A stretch of 64,000 nucleotides of DNA from assembly GCA_963978905.1 (NCBI GenBank), contig OZ022256.1:40038001-40102000 (forward strand). The letters are read 5' to 3'. The stretch is from Trichostrongylus colubriformis. Its lineage: Eukaryota > Nematoda > Chromadorea > Rhabditida > Trichostrongylidae. The notes under the pieces were generated by a model that worked only from the letters and a program-made list of their open reading frames with translations, did not search any database and had not been told where the DNA came from. This document shows positions 11,561 through 23,083 of this stretch, piece after piece. A program made the translations under genes and the position numbers. Each line of letters begins with the position of its first letter. Position 1 is the stretch's first letter.

Positions 11561-11867
11561 GCTATAATACCAATTTTGCATCGAAGCTTTCGGAGCGTAA
11601 TTTCACGAGGACCGCTTGAAATTTTTCCAAAAGTCAGGTTGTAGGCAGCATGAGCGACATAACAAAAGTCAAAAGTGGTTTCCTTTTGAAGATTATGAGC
11701 ACACTGACTGAGGAACCTAGACGGTCCATCCGCAACGTGAAAGGGCACTTCGGATGCTGCGAAACCTAGACCGTGACATGCGCATTTAATCAAGCATATT
11801 GAAAGTAGAAGTTCCTAGAGGTCTATAGTGTTATGCGGTTGTATTTGACATTTTTTCACACATACAC

Positions 11868-13176
11868 ATACCCATTGTGGAAAACCAGCAGGACTGTAAT
11901 GCTGTATAAGAAGGGATATCCACACGACACTGGCAATTATCGTCCAATCTGCCTGCTGTCTATAGTCTACAAGCTCTTCGCTCGAGTCATCTCGAATAGA
12001 ATTGGTAGAGCTTTAGACGAAAAACAGCCATGCGAGCATGCAGGATCTCGCAGCGGGTTCAGTGCAATCGATCACATCCACACGGTCACTAGGCTGGCTC
12101 ATTAAAGTATCGCGAGAGTACAAGATGCCGTTATGTCTCACATTAATCGTTTAAGAAAACCTTCGACTCAGCTGAGACAGAAGCGGTTATCGAAGCTCTG
12201 GGAAAGCAGGGTATGCCTACTCAGTACATGGTGTACTTCGTGAGCTCTACAGCAATTTCACGACCAGGATCTCGCCATTATACAAGGAAGTCATCATTGA
12301 CGTGAAGAGAGGGGTTCGACAAGGCGACACCATTTTGCCTGAGCATTTTAGCGCCGCTCTCGAAAACGTCATGCGGCAATTGGAATGGGAAGGCAAGGGA
12401 GTGAAGGTCGATGGGGGTATCCACACCACCTCCCTTCGCTAAGAAAAATCGGTCTGCAGCTGAACCTAACGAAGAGTATGTATGAGGAACGGATGATTCC
12501 TCATGCCCCATTCACACTCAACCATACGGACATCACTGGATGCTTTAGCTATGTGTACCTGGCTCGGAAAGTCAATATGTTGGCCGACTTATTGCCAGAG
12601 CTGAGCAGGAGGAAAAGAGCATTCAAGACCATCGAGGAAGTCGTGAAGAAAACGAAAAACATCCAGCTCCGCGCCCATATCTTCTATTCTGCTGTCCTTC
12701 CTGCCCTAACATACGTCTCAGAGACTTGCACTCTACGTGAGCACGAGGAGCATGCAGTCGGCGTCACCCAACGTGCCATCGAAAGGACGATGCTCAGAAT
12801 TCCGATACATGCAAGGTAGAGGGGAATCCGGAGTTCCGAACTCTTTCTTCGGTCGAAGTTTAGAAACGCCGCCGTATTCGCCAAGGAATCGAAGATTAGA
12901 TGGACCGGACACGTCATGCGATATCGCGATGAGCGCTGGACCAGAACGGTTACCGTCTGGATCCCTCGGGGGTCAAACCAACACGTGGATGACCGCCGGC
13001 CCGATGATCAGACTTCTTCACGAAACCTCTGCGCGGAGGAAGCGAAATGCTGCGTGTCTCTGAAGCCAGGAAGGTTCACTGGACTACCCCGGCTCGCGAC
13101 AGAGACCTTTCGTGACCAGCTTCTTTCATGCGCAGAGGCTTTCAACGGAGATTCTTATCGTTCTGGTGCCGAATGA
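11868..13176 (+). pseudogene. RTE-type LINE reverse transcriptase relic
   Basis: Plus-strand frames show successive parts of a non-LTR reverse transcriptase. First comes GNYRPICLLSIVYKLFARVI with an AGSRSGFSAIDHI segment (about 11900-12090). Then, after breaks, KKTFDSAETEAVIEA-like and DVKRGVRQGDTILP (about 12300-12345) follow. The connection region KSMYEERMIPHAPFTLNHTD, YVYLARKVNMLADL and LPALTYVSETCTLREHEEHA lies at 12470-12770, and KIRWTGHVMRYRDERWTR at about 12890-12945. These are the order and wording of RTE elements. The catalytic FADD box is deleted or unreadable near 12420. No endonuclease domain was found upstream, consistent with 5' truncation. It has multiple frameshifts and is dead. 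Confidence 0.9.
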
Positions 13177-14153
13177 ATATCGTATTACTTTGCAGGGATG
13201 TATTACCCATTAGAGCGTACTTCTAGATGAATCGGGATACCATTTCAAACTTTGCGAGAGGAGACTGGCCATGGGTACATTGCTTATCTATGGAAGTCCT
13301 TACTATTTATGGAGATGATTACCAAAAAAGTTCTATGCAAATCGAATGAGCATGTGAAGCTGCCTCGCACGCTATAAGCGCAGCAGATACAAAGGTTGCA
13401 CCACCAAATACGCCAAATTGGGGAGATGATGGTGAAGGGAGTGGGCTGCCTGGCATTTTTCTGGTATGCTGGATGGGACCACATAAGTTTCATATAGAAG
13501 TATTTTCATGAATGGCAATACCTGAAATCCAATTTTCTCGATCATTTGTCTTCAACCTGTGTCACTGTAGAAATACCAACTTCAATTTCATGCTTTTTTT
13601 AGTCAGTAGAGATTATCGAAAGCTCAACCCCTCACCCAGTTTCGTGTTTCACACACTTGTCCCTAATTTGTTGTAACAAAGCCTCTATTGCGTGGAATCC
13701 GAGGATGTTCGGATAAATCTTTCAGGAAGGACGCATTTCAATTTAAGTGCGTAGCAAGAGACTCCGAACCCTCTTGATTATGGATTTTTACTACCAAGCA
13801 GATGCTAGAATCCTCTCGTTAATAATCAGAACCATAGAATACACGATATATTTTACTCGGGAAATGGGGCTACAATAAATGCAAATGTACAAGTTAGCCA
13901 AAACAAGAAATTGTGTAATCATGGAATGAGATTTGCAAAATACCTCGTCATTCTGGATGAGAGACATGATGTTCGGTTCAGAATCCTTGTTTTGGTATAC
14001 TATCGTGTCGGAGAACTTCGAATTATGCACTGCTTCGGGAATATCCGTGCATATTCCGTCATCGACGAAGATTCCAGACTGAAAGTGTATGCAATCAAAA
14101 TAATGAAGTTCATGAAGATTACAAGATCGAGGTGGTCCCCATAGCAAAAGTTC
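13177..14153. other. No gene recognised
   Basis: A, T-rich sequence with overlapping short frames on both strands near 13800-14150. No motif or convincing splice pattern. Confidence 0.45.
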
Positions 14154-14156
14154 TAA

Positions 14157-14885
14157 CAAGGAAACTCAATAGGTCAGCCAAGCCGTTCGCACTGAGGTGC
14201 ATATCGCTTATACCTTGAGATTCCGAACTCAAATATGCTCTCGAGAGTTACGGATTACTCTGCGAAGAACGTTGTGGAGGTTCTTTTCGAATAAGCAATA
14301 CTGTTATGTAGTAAGTGCTCGCGCTTGTAGCGCGCCAGCTGAAGGCTTTCGCTGAAGCCGAAGCTGGCTGAGCTGAAGGCAGAACCACTGTTACTTCCAT
14401 GTTTAGGAGGTCAAATCACATTTGAGACCAGTTTTGAGCAGGATTAAGATTTGGACCGAAATGCGAAAAGACACCTGGGCAAACTAAGAATAGAAAAAGT
14501 GGTATTTTACAAATTTTCTTCATGAAAAAGCTACCAAATGTAATGTAGACAATCGAAATATGCTTAGCACACGTATTACTTACCGCAGCAAAGGAGCATG
14601 ACAAGAGCTAGAGAATAGCATTTTTCGGCGAGAGTCTACAACATCCCCTTGGTTGTATGTGTTGCCACTCGAATACCGAGAGATGTATCAGAATTAACCT
14701 CGATTAACGTAAAATCTAAAACTTGCCTTCAGGACAATTCGTTTTCCTGAGCATAACAACAGATCTGGTTTCGCACGAAAACGCTAGCTCGCGCGGTACA
14801 GGCGCCAGCACTCACCATATAACTATATGGCTTTTACAGGAAAAAAAACCTTCACAGCTTTGCTCGCACTCATTCCGCAAATTTG
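14157..14885. mobile_element. Diverged copy of the CAAGG/TAA transposon family
   Basis: The left end CAAGG is preceded by TAA (14154-14156). The first 190 bp run parallel to 209-400: GGAGGTT, CTTTTCGA, a CAATACTGTTATGTAGTAAGTG block and a GCGCG-rich stretch. The segment 14761-14840 (CTGGTTTCGCACGAAAACGC onward) is the reverse complement of that inner block, as expected for the right arm. The exact right end was not located, so the end coordinate is approximate. No transposase is visible. Confidence 0.55.
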
Positions 14886-15737
14886 GAGAGCAGACTTAAT
14901 TCATTGCCTAAAGACGCATCTAGCGATGTCCACTCATTGGGGGCTGATCTCTTGACCGTCCATTGTGAGACATCCGGATACCTTTCTTGACATTGTTTTG
15001 TGTAAAGGTTGGAAACTCCTTCTTAAAGCTTTACTGCACTCATTCAACAAACTCGCTAAAGCGGAAACGTCAAAGAAGTGGTAATTCATCACCCGATTTC
15101 GAGATAATAAGAGTCACCATTCGTGGACAGGGACAGATTGAGTTTCTTGATCACCTATAGAAAGCACGAATTGCAGATCGGGGTGCAGATCAAGTGAGCT
15201 ACCTGGGACGGGCGATAGTGCATAATGCAATAGTATTCAGCATTAGGATACGACGGATGTCGAGAAGTTTTCGGTACTACTCCTACTCTCCTGAACGAAC
15301 TCCAGATAACCCATAGCTTTAATCCGAAAGAGAAAAGGTAAAGCGAAAAATCTTCGGGGACACTGTTTGGGAAAATGCAGATGTGCAAGCACGCTCTTGC
15401 TAGCTGGGTTTGGTAACCAGACCCCAACAATGCACCTTAAGATCAGAATTTAACAAAAAATTAAAGTCGAAAGGAACAGTGGAAGCATGTTATCTTCTGT
15501 GGTAAGCTCCATTCCTGGCTGACTCTCCAAGACACGGGGACGAAGTCTACGTCACAAAAGTGCGCGACATTTTTGGCTGGATAGAAACGTGTGCATCACT
15601 TAGCGACAAGATATTCGTTTCGGGAAAGAGAAGGAAAACTCCTACTGTTCGTCTGAGATGATCCTAACTAGGGCTGTGATAAATCTTTGGAATTGAGGGT
15701 TCAGATTTCTGGAAAAACTGTAAGATCATGAACTCAC

Positions 15738-16304
15738 ATTCCGTATGGTTATAGTTTTCGAGAGGCAATATACGTTCACATCTTCGCTACAGTCCTTTTC
15801 TTCGTCGCGTTTCTCAATGCACTCGGCAACAACAACTGTCGGATAAATACGGGGTTTCGTGCGACGGTACCACCACTGCAGTGCATTGTTTGCACACCAA
15901 AGTGACCTCTACTTGTTAAGGAACAGATTTTAGGAAAATTTTTGTCACTCACACCACCCATCCTATATTTTGAAGAGGCTGGAGCCTTTTCCGGACAATC
16001 GCCAACATTGATGGAGTTATAAAAATTTTTTGTGGATTCACTGGTGTGTCTGTTTGATGCCAATATTTTTCTAACGTCATCGCCGATACCTAGAAGAAAA
16101 ATCAAAATCATCATAGATCATTGAACTAAAAAGTGGATCACTGACCAACAAACTGGAAACGCTCTGGTGAACCGTCCTCCTCCTGAGTGGATAATTCTTT
16201 GCCTTGATATGGGACAGATGATTGCTCGTCGTTTTTCTTCTTTTCCTCCTCGTTGGCAGCTTTCGATGCAAAAGCTTTTTGATACATTCGGCGGACATTT
16301 TTAT
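15738..16304 (-). CDS. Unidentified minus-strand gene, three exons (partial)
   Basis: Exons on the minus strand are 16304-16146, 16089-15953 and 15875-15738. The first follows a TTTCAG acceptor. The first intron runs from GTCAGT to TTTTTCTTCTAG, and the second from GTGAGT to CACTGCAG. Phases agree at both joins, and the third exon ends at a GTGAGT donor. Exon 1 encodes a basic/acidic segment with ASKAANEEEKKKNDEQ; exon 2 contains GIGDDVRKILASNR; exon 3 contains VVVAECIEKRDEEKDC. About 140 residues are covered. No domain is recognised and no signal peptide or membrane segment is seen. Upstream exons would lie beyond the mariner relics at 16350-17760, and downstream exons below 15738; a weak candidate is 15204-15291. 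The exon-intron agreement is the evidence; the product is unknown. Confidence 0.6.
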
Positions 16305-16349
16305 CTGAAATCGCTTAATTTATCCTGCCACCTTCGACTCCTGGTACTA

Positions 16350-17150
16350 TTAGGTTGTCCGAAAAGTAATGAGACAAATGTCATAGAACAGCGATTCGTC
16401 ACTAACTTATTACAAATAAACATCGTTCAACATAATTTTTGTCACGTCCCTTCAAATGCCACCTCGAGAGATCCGATTTCACTCGCGAAGAGCTCCGGAA
16501 ACTGTGACATGAAATTGTTGACAGCTACTTCCACGTTTTCCCGATTAGTGAGTTCCTCTCCGGATGAGAGGATTGAAGAGACCGTAAGATGTGAAAGTCT
16601 CTCGGTGCGACATCAGGCTAGGTCTCTCAGCTTCTCAGCTTATTCTTTTTTGACATGTGTCGCCTGGCCTTATCCATGAGGGGTCGAATTTAGCCCCTTT
16701 ACGACGGCGATTACGCAGAATTTCAGCTACCTTCTTCAGCTGGATACGCAATCTTCCGTTGTCGACTATGAAGCCAGTTCTCAAAATACCGGACCATTAA
16801 TATTCCACTAGAATGAAAGCAACTCATTTGTATCATGATCGGGATGTTACGGCCGTTGTTCAGCAGTTCGTCGAAGTGGACCCAATGTTTTCAACGCACC
16901 ATGTTATCGTAGATACAACACTTCTCATCCAAGATAACGATGGACTTGATGAAAAAAAAGCGTGCGAGGACGGCTGAGCACAGAAGTACACACTTCAACG
17001 CGCCTCTTCTTGATGTGAGAGCTAAGATCGTGCGGAATAACCGGAAGCAACTTTGCCACTTCACCTAACGTACGAAGGACGTGTACTGTGGATAAAGGAG
17101 CTCGCGAGAAGGCCACAAGCTTGCACACCGTGCGGTAAGGTCGTTCTTCA
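16350..17150 (-). pseudogene. Mariner relic, minus strand
   Basis: The left end TTAGGTTGTCCGAAAAGTAA is preceded by TA and is a classic mariner TIR. Reading leftward on the minus strand, HIKKRRVEVCTSVLSRPR (about 17000-17060) is the mariner segment before the first catalytic D. LDEKCCIYDN (about 16900-16935) corresponds to the DEKW block. DVAPRDFHILRSLQ (about 16600-16640) corresponds to the third catalytic D region. Frames break repeatedly. The 5' TIR was not found. It lies directly upstream of the exons at 15738-16304. Confidence 0.8.
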
Positions 17151-17329
17151 CAGATGGCAAGTATGAGCTGCTATTTTGCGTAGGTAGACGTTCCGGACAA
17201 CAACTGTTCGAAACATTTCTCACCTCTGCCGAACTTGCCGTATCCTCTTAAGCATTTACGGGGGTCACAGAGCACAAATTTCCATAGTTTTGTCTTCTCG
17301 CGACTACGACTTCCAAAAAATATATGCAA

Positions 17330-17760
17330 GAACACAACGAGAGAGGTCATTGTCTCAATGTGGGCTTCTCTACAAGCTAACAATTAGCTATCCGAGTCAA
17401 ATCGGCCTCCGTGCCTGTCTACCAATGATATCCAGTTGCGTCCCTTGTTGCATCACTACCGGTCAACTATAGGAGCGCGCTGATGCACCAAGACAACGCC
17501 AGAGCATTGCACAGAATACCGCGGGCAAATTCATAGAAGTGGATGGGTTGGAGTTTCATCCGCTTCCACTGGTTGTGCATCATTCGATTACTGGCTTCCG
17601 CTCATGCAGTGCTTTCTGAAAGTGCAGGTTCCACTCGCTTGGAAAAGTTCAGGGATTGTCAACAGTTCCTCGATTGGACGCAGCATGAATGGTACTTTGA
17701 CCAGATTACTAGCACATAGTACTAGAAGATAGATGGCAAAAAATACTGATAATCAGCGGC
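17330..17760 (+). pseudogene. Mariner transposase C-terminal relic, plus strand
   Basis: ALMHQDNARALHRIP (about 17477-17520) carries the second-D motif of mariner. It is followed in broken frames by segments resembling the YSPDLAP...DYHLF block and the LEKVQ/FLDxxxEWFF tail up to about 17740. Orientation is opposite to the neighbouring relic at 16350-17150, so these are two insertions or an inverted rearrangement. No right TIR was recognised. Confidence 0.6.
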
Positions 17761-17879
17761 TTCATTCTGAGCCATAGTAGTGCTGTTATAAAGGAATTTA
17801 TATTCGAAAAATTGAATATTCGAGCTGGTGTATACCCTTTTTGCAAGGATTTTTTACAGTGCTTCCGAAGTGCCTTTAG

Positions 17880-18395
17880 GTTGCACTTTGAACAGAGGAC
17901 AAAGCCCCCCCCCCCTTAATCGATGAAAGCAATTTCATCCGACGTGTTTCCTTATACCTTTGTTACCCTCTACCACACATAACGAAGGGATGGTAGCTTT
18001 AGATATGTTTACTTAATATCTGATAAAAATACCTTGATGTGCTTTATTTTTCAAAGTGAGTCTCACCTCGGCGATGTTTATGTCTCAGAAGGAAGTCTTC
18101 CATACTTTTGTAGAGAGGAGAGAAATTTGCGTAATGGCTCCGCTCCAAATCATCCGGTATGGTGAAGTGACAAGGCGGCTCATCTCCATATCTGTAAACA
18201 AGGCCAAAAGGTTACTTGGTGCGCATCACACGCGGTTAGGCGGATCACACATAATATTGGTCTACAACGAATCGACAGTGCATACACACGAGTAACTAAC
18301 TAAATGGTAAGTTAAAGACAGTGTTTGGGCGAAATTCCCAACAAAAGGCGCCTCCTTGAGCTGTGGCGGAGACGGCCTCGTCAGGGCAAGCCGCC
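17880..18395. other. No gene recognised
   Basis: Contains a run of C at about 17906-17917 and a short plus-strand frame at 18056-18295 without splice support. Confidence 0.4.
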
Positions 18396-18399
18396 TTGG

Positions 18400-18771
18400 T
18401 TTAGGGCAGCCCGCCTCCAGACGACGTGATTAGTGGTTGGTCACGGTGAGATCGGTCAAGGAGATCGGCAGGATTGAAAGTATCGCAGCGCGCTTTCTCA
18501 CTTTAGCTTGAAACTCACCGCATGAAAATAGATGCTGTCGCACTTCCGAACACCCTTCATGTTTACGTCTTGGTAATGCCAATGGAAAACCTATGCGGCC
18601 CGCCTCTTGACGGAGAGGTCGTCCGCGCCTAGAACCAACGGTGGGGAGGGGTCCTATTTCTCGGGTTGTTGGCCACTTCCATCCGTTTTTTCTATACTGC
18701 CCTGCTACTAGGCATCTCGGCTTATTCACTATTCACTATTCATATGATATTCACTACTTCTTTTACTTTTC
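18400..18771 (-). repeat. Unnamed dispersed repeat, copy A
   Basis: Landmarks CCCGCCTCCAGACGACGTGA, a GAGAGGTCGTCCGCGCC block and CCTATTTCTCGGG...CCGTTTTTTC recur in order at 19890-20240. Its right half also resembles the 409-bp units at 49292-50107. No conserved protein is convincing. The copy continues after the hairpin inserted at 18777. Confidence 0.75.
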
Positions 18772-18776
18772 GTCCG

Positions 18777-18952
18777 TTGTAAAATAAAACAGAAGAATCT
18801 CAACTCTATCAAAACTTTTCGATCAACCCAGTCCGAATTTTCCTAGAGCTGCCTTCAAGCCCAAACCATCCGCTTGCCTTAGCAGGACGACTCTGGACTG
18901 GGTTGATCGAAAAGTTTTGATAGAGTTGAGATTCTTCTGTTTTATTTTACAA
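18777..18952. repeat. Hairpin of two mariner TIR copies
   Basis: The 58-base stretch 18777-18834 (TTGTAAAATAAAACAGAAGA onward) is matched exactly in inverse at 18895-18952, around a 60-base spacer. The same TIR also ends the foldback mariner at 19613. The first TIR copy is flanked by GTCCG on both sides (18772-18776, 18831-18835). The spacer resembles the continuation of repeat copy A. Confidence 0.85.
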
Positions 18953-19613
18953 CTCAGCAAACAATGCAAGCTAATCAACAATATAATAGCCATTGTTAGT
19001 TATAGCATTGCCCCATCTAACGGAGAGGTCGGCGATTCTACTCTCCCAGAACTGGGAAGATTGGGAGTAGAAGAAGTCACCGACCACTTGTTGAAGGTGG
19101 TCATATTTGACGAATTGTTTTTTTGCTAGGAAAGCCCCAAAGGCTCGGAACTGGTGGTAATGTGAGGGGAGGGGGTGCAATACCAGGTGAATAGGGTGGA
19201 TGTGGAACCGTGTCCCAGCCTAGCTCCGTCAAATTTGCGGAGGGACAACTCTAGGCCTCACACAGATAAAGAGACCCGTGCGAAATTGGAGGAGCTAGGC
19301 TGGGAGACGGTTCCACATTCACCCTATTCACCTGGTATTGCCCCTCAGATTACAACTGGTTCCGGCTTCTCAAGGCTTTCCTAGCAAAAAAAAAGCGTCA
19401 ACTATGACCATCTTGGACAGGTGGTCGGTGACTTCTTTGACTCCGAATCTTCCCAATTCTGGGAGAAAGCAATCACTGACCTGCCTGTTAGATGGGACAA
19501 TGTTATTATATGGTTGATAAGTTGGTTATTATATGGTTGATAAGCTTGCATTGTTTGCTGAGTTGTAAAATAAAACAAAAAATCTCAACCCTATCAAAAC
19601 TTTTCGATCAATC
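18901..19613. mobile_element. Foldback mariner made of two 3' halves
   Basis: The left arm (to about 19225) reads on the minus strand as a mariner C-terminus: KQFVKYDHLQQVVGDFF, VRWGNAITNNGYYIVD. The right arm reads the same region on the plus strand: RRDNSRPHTDKETRAKLEEL, GWETVPHSPYSP, then VVGDFFDSESSQFWE. A palindromic core sits at about 19150-19325, and both outer ends carry the same 3' TIR. Neither half contains the N-terminal domain or first catalytic D. Such a structure cannot encode an active enzyme. Confidence 0.85.
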
Positions 19614-19889
19614 TAATATCAATGAAACATCCATGCACTTTGGAATACAGCGATCAATAAGACTTTAACTCTTTGCTTTTTTTTCGAGGTGCAACCGAAG
19701 AACACATACACAGCTGCACATACTCAGCGCTACAAAGAGCACGGAAAGTAGTCAAAGACAGCATAAGGGATAATGTGGTTGTTGAGAAATCCTTAGAAGA
19801 AGTCAATACATGGAAATTATACGTCTGAGTAGGCTATCTGTGGCAATTCCTGGTGAAAAAGCGCGTCTCCAAGCTCTAGAAACCCTGAA

Positions 19890-20245
19890 TGACAAATCCC
19901 GCCTCCAGACGACATGATTTCTAGTTGGCTACGATGAGAGCGGCCAAGTATATGCGACAGGAACGGGGTATTGCGGCGCCCTTCTGCAATTTTCGATTGA
20001 AGCTACTGCAGAAAATAAATGGTATTGTATTTCCAGATATTCCTTTGTTTTTATTGGCAATATGACAATGGAAATCTCGTTCGGACACATGTCTCTTCAC
20101 GGATAGGTCGTCGGCGTCGAGAAGCAACGGTAGAAAGGGAATCCTATTTCTTGGGTCCTCGGTCATTTCCTTCCGTTTTTTCACCATCGTATTACTAAGC
20201 ACGACTCCCATATTCACTACTACTTTTCCTATTCGTCCAAATTTT
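19890..20245 (-). repeat. Unnamed dispersed repeat, copy B
   Basis: Aligns with 18400-18771 block by block: CCCGCCTCCAGACGACATGA, GATAGGTCGTCGGCGTCGAG, CCTATTTCTTGGGTCC, CCGTTTTTTCACC. Unlike copy A it has no mariner TIR at the site corresponding to 18776, giving an empty-site comparison. Confidence 0.75.
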
Positions 20246-20249
20246 GTCT

Positions 20250-22004
20250 GATGCTGCCTTCAGAGGCGCATTTCCGAAAGGAAATTCGTCCGCTTTCTCT
20301 TTTCGTGGTGAAGCTGAAGAGAAATGAAGCTCACACTAGTCCTATCTCTCATGCACGTACTCCCATATGATGCATAATCATTTTTGAGAGCGTTACATTT
20401 TTTGAAGATCTTCCTTGTAAGCAGCACTGACGTGCCACATGAAGCTGTGGCAACAATGTGAAAAGAAGGAGTCTAACATACACGATAACATAGGCAGAAG
20501 TCACATTAGTGCATGCAGTGCTTTTATATGGAAACTTCGCACGAGGGCTCACGTCAGGGGCCTTTATTTTTTGGAATTTCGGAGGCTTCCTCCAGATTGT
20601 TTTTGTAGACGTAGCGAACAGCAATTCTTATTTTTTAATTATGTGCGCTATCTTGATCGTGAAACGTGTCTGCAAACAAAAAAGACAAAACTTGATTAAC
20701 AATTGAAAGCAGAGCTCATCTAAGGTCCATGTGATGGCTTTGTGTAGCGGCAAAGTAGCTTCGGAATAGATAAACTCATTCAGATTGCTGTGTGAAACCC
20801 GGAGCCATCGCTGGCAACTTTTCGGTTCTTATGCATTGTTTCTTGTTTGAAATTGAAAATCGTTTTGTTAATCGACTGCATTGCTTTGAAAGGAGCATGG
20901 TCTTCCAATTAAATTTCTCCACCGAGCTCCTAGTTGGAACCTGGTCATAGTGAGAACCTACCTGAATACTTTTCTTGGGTTTTCATTCATGCATATTGGA
21001 ATCGGATCATTTGCTTCGACAGGATATCCAATAGGGCGGTATACACTCCGAAGCGGAGAAGGACTTCTGTGAGTGTCCAAAACGTAAATACGATAACACG
21101 TGTTAGATCCTATAGCTAAGTCCTTTGTGCTATCCAGATCAAATTCATTTTATCCTCCACCTCTTCGTGTTAGACGATATCTGAGATGCTCTATTATAGT
21201 CCTTCCTCTCCATTGCGACACCAGCCACCTTCGCCTCCACATCTGGCTCCGCTAATCGCTCTTCTTGTACATTTCGCTCTATAACATGTAACGATAGTTC
21301 AAGCCACTGCAGCTGCCTACCTTTTTACATACAGCAGTACCTGATCGCAAATCTATGAGGTAGTCTTCCCGATCAAGAGCTACCTGAAGTACAAAACTGG
21401 GATAGTAAAGCACCTATTAGATGTATTTACTAATCAACATATTTCAAGTTGTGCTACGTTTTCCAAGAGATTCGGGTCCCTTGTAACTATCGCAAGCTTT
21501 GCATATGTGCACGTTGCATGCTGGCTCGACCGTTCCTTGCATGCACGTGGTTGATCAGTGCAAAAAAAGTTGTTAACGGTCGATTGAATCAAACCTTGGG
21601 ACTCATTAAAGTATATCAGCCTTATCAACAGCGCCAACGAACTGCTGAAAAAGTAGTTTGAAGGTAGCCAACAGCGGAGGACGCCGACAACGACTAAAAA
21701 GGATATTTGAACTTCTTATGGGATAGTCAATGGATTCTCCAGCAAATCTGTAGCGATCTTAGACCAGTTATCAATCAATCTTGGATATGCGAGCCTGCGG
21801 ACAACATGGAAATGTGTACGAGAGGAAAATAATGGCGATTCAGGATAACCAACAGCAGTGTTTCTATCGCTGCGTGTCCTCGTCACTCATCATGTACACT
21901 GAGCAATACGGAAAATCAGCTCGATCAGATGCATACATTTGCGTTCCACTGCGGCCAGCCCCGACTTTTCGACATGAGAGTACATATTTCACGTACTTGA
22001 GAAT
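20250..22004. other. No gene recognised
   Basis: Overlapping frames at 20349-20706 and 21434-21661 on both strands lack support. A G/C-balanced stretch at 21440-21660 has long frames but no splice-consistent exon that I can defend. Confidence 0.45.
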
Positions 22005-22505
22005 CGTCCATATTTATGTTGTATTTGCCTGATGTGGGCCGCATGCAAAGTTTAATGCTAAAAATGGAAATCCGGCTAAGATACAGAGCCGAGCAAGTGC
22101 CCGCGCCGTCGTCCGCCGCGGTCGGAGACGTACATATTGTAGGAACAGAAAGTGGTGTGGAACAGTCCCACTCTCCAATCTCAGTTCACTGACGACAACT
22201 GACACGGAGTGGCGGCGTCCCACTCTCGTGGTGGTGGACTGGCCTTTGAGGAAGACGATCTGGTCGAAACCTTAGGCCTCAAATAAATATTCCACCTAAC
22301 AAGCTCGTTGGCATAACAGAGAAGTACAAAGTCCCACTCTCCGTTTCCGACCGCGGCGGACAACGGGACGGGCACTTGCTCGAAGGTCCCACCCACAAGA
22401 ATTTGGGGAGCAGTATCTTAGCCAAATTCTCACCTTTTCGCGTGAAACGTTGCATGCGGCCCTTACTAGGCATATACATATAAATATAAGGGCAACAAAG
22501 AAACT
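22005..22505. mobile_element. TIR element, GC-rich interior
   Basis: The left arm GGGCCGCATGCAAAGTTTAA through CCGAGCAAGTGCCCG and CCGCCGCGGTCGG (22030-22130) is mirrored at 22350-22480. Arms are about 130-150 bp. A related single arm recurs at 58005-58140. No transposase. Exact ends and target duplication were not resolved. Confidence 0.75.
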
Positions 22506-22671
22506 AATGTTTCCGTGGATGATTCATTTGAGTCCCCAATACTAAGCGAGAAGTAATATACTATCACCTAGACTGATAAAGTGGGGAGGGCCTGAGCTTC
22601 ACGATGAAACTCAGGGGTCAAATCTTTGTCATACTTGAGTAGCATTCTGGGCAAGCATCGCTAAACAGGAT

Positions 22672-22713
22672 TGTTGAACACCGTTGCCTTCCTAAAGGCA
22701 ACGGTGTTCAACA
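22672..22713. repeat. Perfect 19-bp hairpin with 4-base loop
   Basis: TGTTGAACACCGTTGCCTT, loop CCTA, then the exact reverse complement. No U-run follows and no transposon arms surround it. It could be a young inverted duplication or a structured RNA. Confidence 0.8.
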
Positions 22714-23083
22714 CTTGTGAGAACTCGAGCTCTTTCTCCGGGATCTCGCCTTTCGAAAAACCAACTTTCCTCAGATTTGGCAAGAAGCGTTTACCCAGTT
22801 TTCGTGATACATTTTTTTTTGATTAGTACCGGAAGATTTCGGTAGGACACGCCCAAATTGACAGAGTTCAATTACGAATAGAGTATGGTACCTTCGAATC
22901 AGTGGCAGAAGCTGCAGAATTTTCCTGAGCGAGGTGCCTTACTTTGCAGTCTTCTGACCTCTGTAATTTGAGAATATTACGGAAATTTCTAGAGAACCTT
23001 TGGGTGCATCTTGCTATAAACGTGCTTTTGAATGATCGCTGATATGGGTGAGTAAAAACAACGTTATTAGGGATTCAATTTTA

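Noticed and set aside
11128..11793. 221-codon minus-strand frame as a gene
   Set aside because: It overlaps the dispersed repeat shared with 35335-35512, has no domain and no matching start context.
12247..12917. Minus-strand frames within the LINE relic
   Set aside because: They are shadows of the reverse transcriptase on the plus strand.
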